DNA from: JAIQFV01 sp041494885
GTDB taxonomy: Bacteria > Acidobacteriota > Terriglobia > JAIQFV01
Length of the DNA stretch: 64,000 nucleotides
Assembly: GCA_041494885.1 (NCBI GenBank)
Contig: JBGQBO010000023.1
Location: 19,795 to 83,794, forward strand
Direction of reading: 5' to 3'
The position numbers and the translations under genes were made by a program. How positions within the stretch are numbered: position 1 is the first letter of the stretch; each line of letters begins with the position of its first letter. Shown piece by piece: positions 29,918 to 37,704 of this stretch. The notes beneath the pieces are model-generated. The model worked only from the letters and a program-made list of their open reading frames with translations. It was not told the DNA's origin and did not search any database.

Positions 29918-31192
29918 TCACGCCGTGGTTCCACTCGTCTTCGGCATAACCAGCTTGTTGTATAGCATCATGAGGACGGTTGTTCCGACCCCGATGGCGG
30001 TTATCACCCACCACAATCGCATGGGCTGATGGATCACCTCGCCGTAGTAGTGTACGAGACGTCCCCCGATTTTGCCAGCCAGCAGGAATCCAATCGCGAT
30101 GGGCAGGAATGAGTAGCCCATAAAGGTCCCTTGCTGTCCCTCGGGAGCGAGCCGGGAGATGTATTCGTAATATCGGGGCGCCTGCACCATTTCACCGATT
30201 GCGAGGACGATCAAGGCGGCGACAAAAAGCCAACTGGAATTGCCCGCCGACACGAAGAGCCAGGACAGACTGGTGATCAGAAGCCCCAGCGTCATGGCGG
30301 TAAACGAGGGGATCTTCCGCGTCAGGTACGTGACCACCACCTGGAAGAAAATGACTGTCGCCGGATCCACCGAGAGCAGCAAATCCACATTGTAGTTGGG
30401 GTCGACATAGCGGCGGATGTACAAGGGAAAGGCAATGAACTCCTGCCAGAAAACGATCCAGAACCCTGAAAAGATAATCAGGAACAGCATGAACCGGAGA
30501 TTGGTCAAAACCTTGAGCGTATTCTTCAGGGCTGCGGCGATGCTGGTCACCTGCTTGTCGCTGGCCACGGGGGCGTCCTTGTAAAAAATCAGGGTGGCAA
30601 AGAACATCAATAGGACGCTGAGCGCCGATACCCGAAACACGTTTTCGATACCAATGGAGCGGCGCACCAGGAACGCCACAATCGGGCCCAGCGTGCCGCC
30701 GATATTGACCAGCGTGTAATAGATGGAGTAGCCGAGGGAGCGAACGTTTTCTTTCGCGGCCATCGCGGTCGTACCGACAACGCAGGGTTTGACGATCGAC
30801 GGACCCAGGGCCGGCACCATCAGGATGGCAAACACCATCCAGTAGGGCGTCAGCGTATTCCGCAGAGGGGCCATCCAGGGCGACGTCAGTGAGCCCATCA
30901 GGAAGTACCCGACCGCCAGAATCAAATACGCAAACGACAGCGATCGCCGGAAGCCAAACCGGTCCGCCAGCGTTCCCCCCAGAATCGGAAGCAGCCATAC
31001 CACAAAACCGAAGTAGCCGATCAGATCGCCGGTCTGTTGCTGTGTAAAATGCAACTGCTCGCTGAGAAAAATCGCGAGGACCGCCTGCTGGCCGTAGTAG
31101 GAAAGGCGCTCAAATAGCTCGGTGATGTTAGCCACCCAGAAAGAGGGTAGAAATCCCACCTTCACTTCCTGCAATCGGTCTTTGAAGGCCAC
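29918..31192 (-). CDS. POT/PTR-type peptide transporter (major facilitator superfamily)
   Basis: 424 residues with about 12 membrane segments. The ELFERLSYYG segment at 25-34 is the ExxERxxYYG motif of proton-coupled oligopeptide transporters, which coordinates proton and peptide. GGTLADRFGFRRSL is the usual MFS loop 2-3. The start is a GTG with AAAGGA eight bases upstream. It should import di- or tripeptides using the proton gradient. It neighbours an M24 peptidase and a DPP4-like peptidase, which fits a peptide-utilisation role, though the genes are not in one operon. Confidence 0.85.
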   Translation of the reverse strand: MAFKDRLQEVKVGFLPSFWVANITELFERLSYYGQQAVLAIFLSEQLHFTQQQTGDLIGYFGFVVWLLPILGGTLADRFGFRRSLSFAYLILAVGYFLMGSLTSPWMAPLRNTLTPYWMVFAILMVPALGPSIVKPCVVGTTAMAAKENVRSLGYSIYYTLVNIGGTLGPIVAFLVRRSIGIENVFRVSALSVLLMFFATLIFYKDAPVASDKQVTSIAAALKNTLKVLTNLRFMLFLIIFSGFWIVFWQEFIAFPLYIRRYVDPNYNVDLLLSVDPATVIFFQVVVTYLTRKIPSFTAMTLGLLITSLSWLFVSAGNSSWLFVAALIVLAIGEMVQAPRYYEYISRLAPEGQQGTFMGYSFLPIAIGFLLAGKIGGRLVHYYGEVIHQPMRLWWVITAIGVGTTVLMMLYNKLVMPKTSGTTA

Positions 31193-31530
31193 AAGAACAT
31201 CCTTTCAGAATTCATCCTGTCGAACATTGCCAGAAATTCTTGATTTTCAAGTAAGGATCTTACGGTGATCATGCTTTGGTAGCCGCGATGGGCGGTTTTC
31301 CCATCGCGGATTCTTGCAGTGGGCAACGACCTCCCATCATCAACCAGCCCGCCATCCAATTATGGCTGCCTCCTCGCGAGGTTCCTTGAGATCCTCATGA
31401 GTCATAAAAAACTTTGAATCCCGGAAGTGCTGGGATATGCTGTGACGCCTCACCTGAACGAAGGGAATTATAAACGGTCTGTCAAACCCACCCATCAAAT
31501 AATCAATGCTTACGGGGAGGAAATGAGAAA
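31193..31530. other. Intergenic region between divergent transporter and S9 peptidase
   Basis: About 340 bases. No gene, repeat or convincing promoter pair could be identified. A TATAAA-like hexamer near 31467 has no fitting -35. Confidence 0.35.
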
Positions 31531-33768
31531 ATGTCAAACCGCCTGCGGAACCTGATTTTGCTGATCGGAGTTCTGTTTGTTTGTGTGCCGATTTTGGCCC
31601 AGCAGAAGCTGCTGACCCTGGACGATATTTACAGCCCTGATCCGAAAGTTCGAATCAACTTCAACGGCAATCCCCCCACCGGGTTACGGTGGATGAAAGA
31701 CGGCGTTCACTATCTTTGGACCAAGCGGCCACCGGGTGCCGAGCGGACACAGGGAGCGGGGGCCCCCGCGGGTCAATTGATGCGGGTCAACGCGATGACA
31801 GGTGAAGAAGAGCCCTTCTTCGACGCGGCGAAAATGGAAACGGCTTTTGCGAAGCTTCCAGGGATCAGTCCCGAGCAGGCGAAGCAAATTGCCCGTCGCG
31901 GCAACTACGAAATGAATGCCGAGGCGACATCGGCTCTGGTCAATTTTTCCAGCGACCTCTTCTATTACCCGTTTGGTGGCGACTCGGCGGTGCGATTGAC
32001 CAACAACCTCGACCCGGAGGAAGACGAGGGGTTTTCCCCCGACGGGAAGCTGGTGGCGTTCACTCGCAATAACAACCTCTACGTCGTCGATGTGGCGACG
32101 CAGAAAGAACGGGCGCTGACCAGCGATGGGAACGCAACCCGGCTCAATGGCCGGCTCGATTGGGTTTACCAGGAGGAAATCTATGGGCGCGGCAATTATG
32201 GCGCTTTTTGGTGGAGCCCGGATTCCTCAAAGCTGGCCTATCTGAAACTCGACGAGTCTCGCGTCAAAAACTATCCGGTGGTCGACCACATCCCGTACGA
32301 TCAAGTCCTCGAAGACACTAAATATCCCATCTCGGGCGAGCCCAATCCGGTGGCCGAATTGGGAATGGTCAACGCGGCGGGGGGCGCTACGCGGTGGGTG
32401 AATAACTTCAAATATCAAGGAGGGGAGTTCCTGATCACCCGGGTGGGGTGGACTCCCGACAGCAAGAAGCTCGTGTACGAAATCCAGGATCGCGAACAAA
32501 CCTGGCTCGATCTCAATGTCGCGACTTCACCTGATTCACCGCAAACCCTGATTCATGAGGCATCGAAGGCCTGGGTGAACGTATCAGAGCCGCCGACCTG
32601 GCTGAAGGACGGTTCATTCCTTTGGGAAAGCGAACGGACGGGTTGGAACCATTTGTACCATTACAGCGCCGAGGGCAAGCTGGTAGGTGCGGTCACCTCG
32701 GGGGAGTGGGAGATTCGCAAGTTCTTTGGTGTGGATGAGGACAACGGTCTTGTCTACTTCTCATCAAACGAATACAACCAGGCGGGGAATCAGGCCTACC
32801 GGGGGAAGCTCGATGGGGCCGGCCACACGCGGATTACTCAGGGAGAAGGAAATCACAATCCAAACTTCAATCCCAAGTTCTCGCTTTTCATTGATTCCTG
32901 GAGTGACGTCCACACCCCCACCCAGGTCCGCCTGTATAAGCCCGATGGCGCGCTGGCGAGGGTGATTGATGAGAACAAGGTGGAGAAGCTCAAGGAGTAC
33001 AAACTGGCTCACTGGGAATTCCTCAAGGTCAAAACGCGCGACGGCTTCGAGATGGAAGCCCAGATGTTGAAGCCGCCGGATTTTGATGCCGGTAAAAAAT
33101 ATCCCGTCATGAGCTACACCTACTCGGGTCCGCACGCCCCCAGCGTGCGTGATGCCTGGGGCGGGCCGAACAATCTGTGGTACCAGATGCTGGCCCAGAA
33201 AGGATACATCATCTGGATCTGCGACAACCGCAGCGCCAGCGGAAAGGGAGTTCAATCGGTCTGGCCGATCTATCAGAACTTCGGTGAGCTGGAACTCCGC
33301 GACCTCGAAGATGGTGTGGGTTGGTTAAAGAAACAGCCTTATGTGGACGGCTCCCGCATTGGTCTGTGGGGCTGGTCCTTTGGCGGGTTTATGACCAGCT
33401 ACACCATGACGCACTCAACCAGCTTCAAGATCGGCATCGCGGGTGGAAGCGTCACCGACTGGCGCGACTATGATTCGATTTACACGGAGCGCTACATGCG
33501 GATGCCGCAGAACAACGTCGAAGGGTACAAGAAGACGGCCCCTCGGGCCGCCGCAAAGGATCTGCAAGGCAAGCTGCTGCTCATTCATGGGGCGATCGAC
33601 GACAACGTCCACATGGCCAACACCATTCAGTTTATCTACGATTTGCAGAAATCGGGAAAGCAGTTCGAGTTGATGCTGTATCCGAAGTCCCGGCACGGCG
33701 TGGTCGATCCGGCGCTAGTCCGCCACATGCGAGAAATGATGACGGAGTTCATCCTGAAAAATCTGTAG
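31531..33768 (+). CDS. Exported DPP4-like S9-family serine peptidase
   Basis: 745 residues. It has a signal peptide (MSNRLRNLILLIGVLFVC, cleavage near ILAQQ), an N-terminal beta-propeller (DPPIV N-domain pattern, for example YVVDVATQKERALTSDG and LDWVYQEEIYGRGNYGAFWW), and a C-terminal alpha/beta hydrolase. The catalytic triad is Ser616 (GWSFGGF), Asp690 (HGAIDDNVH) and His722 (KSRHGV). The EEIYGR segment supplies the two Glu that hold the substrate amino terminus in dipeptidyl peptidases. It probably releases Xaa-Pro dipeptides in the periplasm. GGGGAGG stands upstream of the ATG. Divergent from the peptide transporter. Confidence 0.9.
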   Translation: MSNRLRNLILLIGVLFVCVPILAQQKLLTLDDIYSPDPKVRINFNGNPPTGLRWMKDGVHYLWTKRPPGAERTQGAGAPAGQLMRVNAMTGEEEPFFDAAKMETAFAKLPGISPEQAKQIARRGNYEMNAEATSALVNFSSDLFYYPFGGDSAVRLTNNLDPEEDEGFSPDGKLVAFTRNNNLYVVDVATQKERALTSDGNATRLNGRLDWVYQEEIYGRGNYGAFWWSPDSSKLAYLKLDESRVKNYPVVDHIPYDQVLEDTKYPISGEPNPVAELGMVNAAGGATRWVNNFKYQGGEFLITRVGWTPDSKKLVYEIQDREQTWLDLNVATSPDSPQTLIHEASKAWVNVSEPPTWLKDGSFLWESERTGWNHLYHYSAEGKLVGAVTSGEWEIRKFFGVDEDNGLVYFSSNEYNQAGNQAYRGKLDGAGHTRITQGEGNHNPNFNPKFSLFIDSWSDVHTPTQVRLYKPDGALARVIDENKVEKLKEYKLAHWEFLKVKTRDGFEMEAQMLKPPDFDAGKKYPVMSYTYSGPHAPSVRDAWGGPNNLWYQMLAQKGYIIWICDNRSASGKGVQSVWPIYQNFGELELRDLEDGVGWLKKQPYVDGSRIGLWGWSFGGFMTSYTMTHSTSFKIGIAGGSVTDWRDYDSIYTERYMRMPQNNVEGYKKTAPRAAAKDLQGKLLLIHGAIDDNVHMANTIQFIYDLQKSGKQFELMLYPKSRHGVVDPALVRHMREMMTEFILKNL

Positions 33769-33860
33769 GGGAATAAACCGATCGCGACTGGCGCACGCCC
33801 AATCCTTCCGCGTGAATCCGTGTTCGTCAGTGTCCAACGCCTTATTTCCGAAGTCACATT

Positions 33861-34631
33861 TCACTGCTTCGGAACCGTTGTGCGAAGAGCGACAAATCGC
33901 CAGGTAAAAGCTTCCCCCAGAGTTTGATCATAAGAGGACTCCTCCTGAGCATAAAACTGCTCTTTCAACATCATCTTTGAAGGATTCTCGTATACCACCC
34001 AGTAAGCATTTCCATTTTGCAGAGCAATCCTGTTGAGGATCTCACGAACGGTTAGGTTTCTGCCAGAAAACGTAATATTTTGAGCATCAAACCCATCGCC
34101 TCGGCCTAGGGGTATTATGTTTCCTGAAACGGAGCCTATGGGAGCACCATTGGGAGAATTCACCGGATGGAGCGTGCTTTTGATCGCTTGCCGAAGAATT
34201 GCTTCGGCGCTGTATAGATCTTCTTTATCCAGCCTGAAATCAGGTATGCGTAGATTCAGATAACTTTTCGGGTTAGCAGCGAGCTGAACCGGTATGATGT
34301 TGATGACTCCGTCATTGAATTCCACTCTATATTCAGGGATTTCCCTGGAAATCTGTGAGACTAAAGAACCGAGCGTGTTCGGGCCCTGCAAAAGACGCCT
34401 GGTATAGATTTTGCTGCAGGACTCGATATTGACCTCGATTCCCAATGGAATTCCAAAAGCCCTCGCGACCTCAATCAGTTGATCAAATGGGCTGATGGCA
34501 TCAGGAACGAAGTTTATAACCCTTGCGAGCCTTTGCTCAAATGTCTGACCACGGACTGGTCCAGCAATCAGGATTCCGCAAAGAATTACAGCGCACAAAA
34601 CCTTCATTACCATGGTCGAGTAATTCCTCAT
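33861..34631 (-). CDS. Exported protein with two STN-like halves (copy A)
   Basis: 256 residues from ATG 34631, with GGAG six bases upstream. Signal peptide: MRNYSTMVMKVLCAVILCG, cleavage near GPVRGQ. The mature protein has two similar halves. Each has the pattern of a secretin/TonB short N-terminal-like unit: a helix, a LxxLxxQI-type core, a strand with YRVEFNDGVINIIP, and in the second half NLTVREILNRIALQNG followed by YWVVYE. It resembles the next protein upstream (34804-35556) in order of elements, though identity is low. The family is not one I recognise. The region is lower in GC than its surroundings (sampled lines at 42-50 percent against about 65 percent in recJ). Likely periplasmic, function unknown. 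Confidence 0.7.
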   Translation of the reverse strand: MRNYSTMVMKVLCAVILCGILIAGPVRGQTFEQRLARVINFVPDAISPFDQLIEVARAFGIPLGIEVNIESCSKIYTRRLLQGPNTLGSLVSQISREIPEYRVEFNDGVINIIPVQLAANPKSYLNLRIPDFRLDKEDLYSAEAILRQAIKSTLHPVNSPNGAPIGSVSGNIIPLGRGDGFDAQNITFSGRNLTVREILNRIALQNGNAYWVVYENPSKMMLKEQFYAQEESSYDQTLGEAFTWRFVALRTTVPKQ

Positions 34632-34803
34632 AATGGCTCCAATCATAAAAGATGTGCTGCGGGCAGATCGACGTATTGGGCAATTCCTCGTCCTCGGATG
34701 GGGCTCGATTCATCTCCAGGAATCCCGACCTTCTCACAGCTGCGAAATTGGATTCGAGTTGTTCCCGGAATCTCCTTTGTCCTATGGCCCAATCTGGCCC
34801 CTT

Positions 34804-35556
34804 CTAATGTGTTTGGCTTGGCGCTGGTCGAAGAGTGATGGTGTCGTAGACAATGAACAGCATGACCTCTTGATTTCCGGTGACCATCCACCCTTCGGTG
34901 GGTGACAAATGCTGTCTCAGACGATTCAACGCCTCCCGCACAGTAATGTTTGTTAACGTTGCACTGAGAGGGATCTGATAATCCCTCACTCCCTTCAATG
35001 TAAGGACCGCCTCCTTGGGGGATGAAATAGGCGTGAGGACTTTGGGAAGAGCATCAAAAGCATTTCGCTCGTCGCGGAATACAAGATGTGACAACCTGCG
35101 GGTGAAGTAGTAATTTTTCTCTTCCAGACTTGTTTGCGGAAAGATGTTGATCGTGGTTCCATCGCGCGACCAAGTGTATCGTGGATCCACTGTGCACAAC
35201 CAGTCCAGCGCCTCAGCTAAAGTCACTCCAGAGGTCCTCGCAGTAAAGCGTGGGTTCGTCGGCTGGGGTGCCTGTGGTGGAGGAAGTATGATTTCCACAG
35301 AGAAACCGAATCCTGAGGCCAGAGTGTCGAGCTTCACGATCCCGTCCATGAAATATTGATTTTTAAGGCTCAGCTCATGAATGGGCTGCTGTAAGAGGTC
35401 CGCCGTCGCCTCATTTGGCTTTGAGCCCTGTCCCCTAAGTCCCACCGGTGAAAGAAGCCAAAGCAACAAGAGAGCGCAGAATCCGCATCCATGTTGGGCA
35501 TGTCGGGGTCGCATCTCCACTATCCACTTTTGGTATTCGTTTTTTGCGAGGCTCAC
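34804..35556 (-). CDS. Exported protein with two STN-like halves (copy B)
   Basis: 250 residues. The start is taken as GTG at 35556 because a perfect AGGAGG lies seven bases upstream; an earlier TTG and a later ATG (35514) have poorer signals. A basic leader is followed by a signal peptide (CGFCALLLLWLLSPVGLRG). The first half contains FGFSVEIILPPP and VTLAEALDWLC, then YTWSRDGTTINIFP. The second has ITVREALNRLRQHLSP. This repeated pattern is that of STN-like domains (often found at the N-terminus of secretins and TonB receptors), here with no beta-barrel attached. It lies 172 bases upstream of copy A on the same strand. Confidence 0.7.
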   Translation of the reverse strand: MSLAKNEYQKWIVEMRPRHAQHGCGFCALLLLWLLSPVGLRGQGSKPNEATADLLQQPIHELSLKNQYFMDGIVKLDTLASGFGFSVEIILPPPQAPQPTNPRFTARTSGVTLAEALDWLCTVDPRYTWSRDGTTINIFPQTSLEEKNYYFTRRLSHLVFRDERNAFDALPKVLTPISSPKEAVLTLKGVRDYQIPLSATLTNITVREALNRLRQHLSPTEGWMVTGNQEVMLFIVYDTITLRPAPSQTH

Positions 35557-35706
35557 AGATCTACCTCCTGCTGAGAAGGTCAATTACTTGTTAATGTGAC
35601 GCCAGTAGAATCAAATTGCAACTAATGTTTCGAACGAAGAGACCGCCCACAAAAATAGCTTGTAGGTCCGATGTCCGTATCTGACCTCTTCTTGGTTGTA
35701 AACATC

Positions 35707-35735
35707 GCAGGCATCACAAAGAACGCGATGCCTGC
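35707..35735. repeat. Perfect 9-bp inverted repeat upstream of recJ
   Basis: GCAGGCATC (35707-35715) and GATGCCTGC (35727-35735) are separated by 11 bases. A hairpin or regulator site is possible. It overlaps the direct repeats described separately. Confidence 0.5.
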
Positions 35736-35790
35736 GGCACCCGCGGAAGAACGCGATCTCTCCGACATCCCGCAAGAGAACGCGATCTCT
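35718..35790. repeat. Three direct repeats with GAACGCGAT core
   Basis: GAACGCGAT starts at 35721, 35749 and 35778, so the unit is 28-29 bases. The copies share a following TCTCT in two cases. They sit within 140 bases of the recJ start, between two divergent genes. Confidence 0.6.
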
Positions 35791-35850
35791 GGCGCACCGC
35801 GCCATTGAAATTCCCGCATATCTTTTCGTCATGGTAGAATGGATCGAATC

Positions 35851-37554
35851 ATGAAATGGTCTATTTCTACCATTGATCCAGCGAAAGCAGCGGTCCTCAA
35901 GGGAGAGCTGGGTTGTTCCGAGCTGATGGCGCGTCTGCTGATCAACCGCGGCCTCTCCAACCCGGAGCAGGCCTATAAGTTTCTGCACCCCTCGCTCTCT
36001 GATCTGCATGATCCGGGGTTAATGTGTGGTCTCCCGAAGGCGGTCGAGCGGATTCTGGAGGCGGTGGAGAAGCACGAAAAAATCCTGATCTATGGGGATT
36101 ATGACGTCGACGGGATGACGGCGGTGGTCATCCTACGCAGGGCCATCGAATTGCTGGGGGGCGAGGTGCGCTACCACATCCCGCGCCGGCTGGTGGACGG
36201 GTACGGGATGAAAGAGGACGTTATTGAGCGTGCCGCCGCCGAGGGCTTTCGCCTTGTCATCAGCGTGGACACGGGTATTCGGTCGTTTGAAGTTGTCCGG
36301 GCGACGTCTGCCCTGGGCCTCGACACGATCATCACCGACCATCATCTCCCGGAAGAAGACGCGGCAGGCCAAACGGAGATTCCCCAGGCGCTGGCCGTCC
36401 TCAATCCTAAGCGCAGTGACTGCGGGTATCCCAATGAGAATCTGTGCGGCTGCGGGGTCGCCTTCAAGGTCGTTCAAGCCCTGCTCCAGAAAAGCAACCG
36501 CCTTTCGCTGCTCCCTTCGTTCCTGAAAATCGTCGCCATTGGGACAATCGCCGACGTCGTGCCGCTGGTGGGGGAGAACCGGATCATCGTCAAGTACGGC
36601 CTGGAGGGGTTAGCCGCGCCCACCAATGTCGGATTGAAGGCGCTTCTGGAAATCTCGGGGTTGAAGGATAAGAGGATCTCGTCGAGCGACGTAGGCTTCC
36701 GGATTGCTCCCCGGATCAATGCCGTGGGGCGCATGGGTGGGGCGAACGAAGTGGTCGAGCTCTTTTCAACCGATGATGTAGCGGTGACCCGATCGCTTGC
36801 CGAAAAAATGAATCAGATGAATACCGACCGGCAGCAGATTGAGCAGCACATCCTGGAGTCCATAGACGAGCAACTTGCGCGCGAGCCGCGCTTGTCCCAA
36901 GATCTGTGCATGGTCCTCGCGGGCGAAGGATGGCATCGAGGAGTAATTGGGATCGCGGCTTCAAAGATCCTGGAAAGGTATTATCGGCCAACCCTCATCC
37001 TGGCGTGTGAGGACGGGGTGGCCCAGGGATCAGGCCGCTCCATCAAGACGTTTCACCTGCTCAGGGCCCTGGACCAGGTTCAAGATCTCTTTACCCGGTA
37101 TGGAGGCCATTCCCACGCTGTCGGCTTTTCCCTGCCCGTGGACCGCATCCCTGAACTGCGCGAACGATTGAATGCCTATGCGCGAACGGTCCTCGGGCCG
37201 GATGATCTCGTCCCGGTTCTTGAGGTTGACGCTGAAGTTCGCCTCTCCGATCTGGATGAGCAACTGTATGCGGAAATGGTCTCCCTCGAGCCCTACGGGG
37301 AAGGCAACCCGGTGCCCACCTTCGTCGCCCGCGATTTGAGGATGGTGTATGAGCCACGCATTCTCAAAGAAAGGCATCTAAAATTGCGTGTGGAACAGGA
37401 CGGGGTTTCATTGGATGCGTTAGGGTGGGGCATGCGGTCGTGGCTTGAGGGCGGCACGGGAAGAGGGCGCGATGTATCCATGGCGTTTCAACTCAATCAA
37501 AACACTTTCCAGGCTGTGACCTCCCTCCAGTTGACGATTAAAGATTTGGTGTAA
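35851..37554 (+). CDS. recJ: Single-stranded-DNA exonuclease RecJ
   Basis: 567 residues from ATG 35851; an ATG 12 bases earlier is also in frame. RecJ degrades single-stranded DNA 5' to 3' in recombination and mismatch repair. The DHH-superfamily motifs are present: DYDVDG at 83-88, SVDTGI, DHH at 163-165 and GTIADVVPL, followed by GRMGGANE and the DHHA1 motif region with GGHSHAVGFS. The C-terminal OB-like part is also seen (GEGNPVPTF). Length matches the family. It stands upstream of the LPS genes but probably has its own promoter. Confidence 0.95.
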   Translation: MKWSISTIDPAKAAVLKGELGCSELMARLLINRGLSNPEQAYKFLHPSLSDLHDPGLMCGLPKAVERILEAVEKHEKILIYGDYDVDGMTAVVILRRAIELLGGEVRYHIPRRLVDGYGMKEDVIERAAAEGFRLVISVDTGIRSFEVVRATSALGLDTIITDHHLPEEDAAGQTEIPQALAVLNPKRSDCGYPNENLCGCGVAFKVVQALLQKSNRLSLLPSFLKIVAIGTIADVVPLVGENRIIVKYGLEGLAAPTNVGLKALLEISGLKDKRISSSDVGFRIAPRINAVGRMGGANEVVELFSTDDVAVTRSLAEKMNQMNTDRQQIEQHILESIDEQLAREPRLSQDLCMVLAGEGWHRGVIGIAASKILERYYRPTLILACEDGVAQGSGRSIKTFHLLRALDQVQDLFTRYGGHSHAVGFSLPVDRIPELRERLNAYARTVLGPDDLVPVLEVDAEVRLSDLDEQLYAEMVSLEPYGEGNPVPTFVARDLRMVYEPRILKERHLKLRVEQDGVSLDALGWGMRSWLEGGTGRGRDVSMAFQLNQNTFQAVTSLQLTIKDLV

Positions 37555-37704
37555 GACATTGGCCGCTGTCCTTGCTTCCTGTTGAAGAGTGGCCGGTCAG
37601 TGGATTTGTCTGAAAGGGCGCGGCCCGGGGGGCTTCAGTGGCGAGCCCTCCCTCATCAAAACCCATCCTGAGAAGAACCGGAATGGGGCCTCGAGGTAAA
37701 CAGA

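Noticed and set aside
35707..35790. CRISPR-like array
   Set aside because: Only three short copies, and the intervals resemble each other; no cas gene is in the window.
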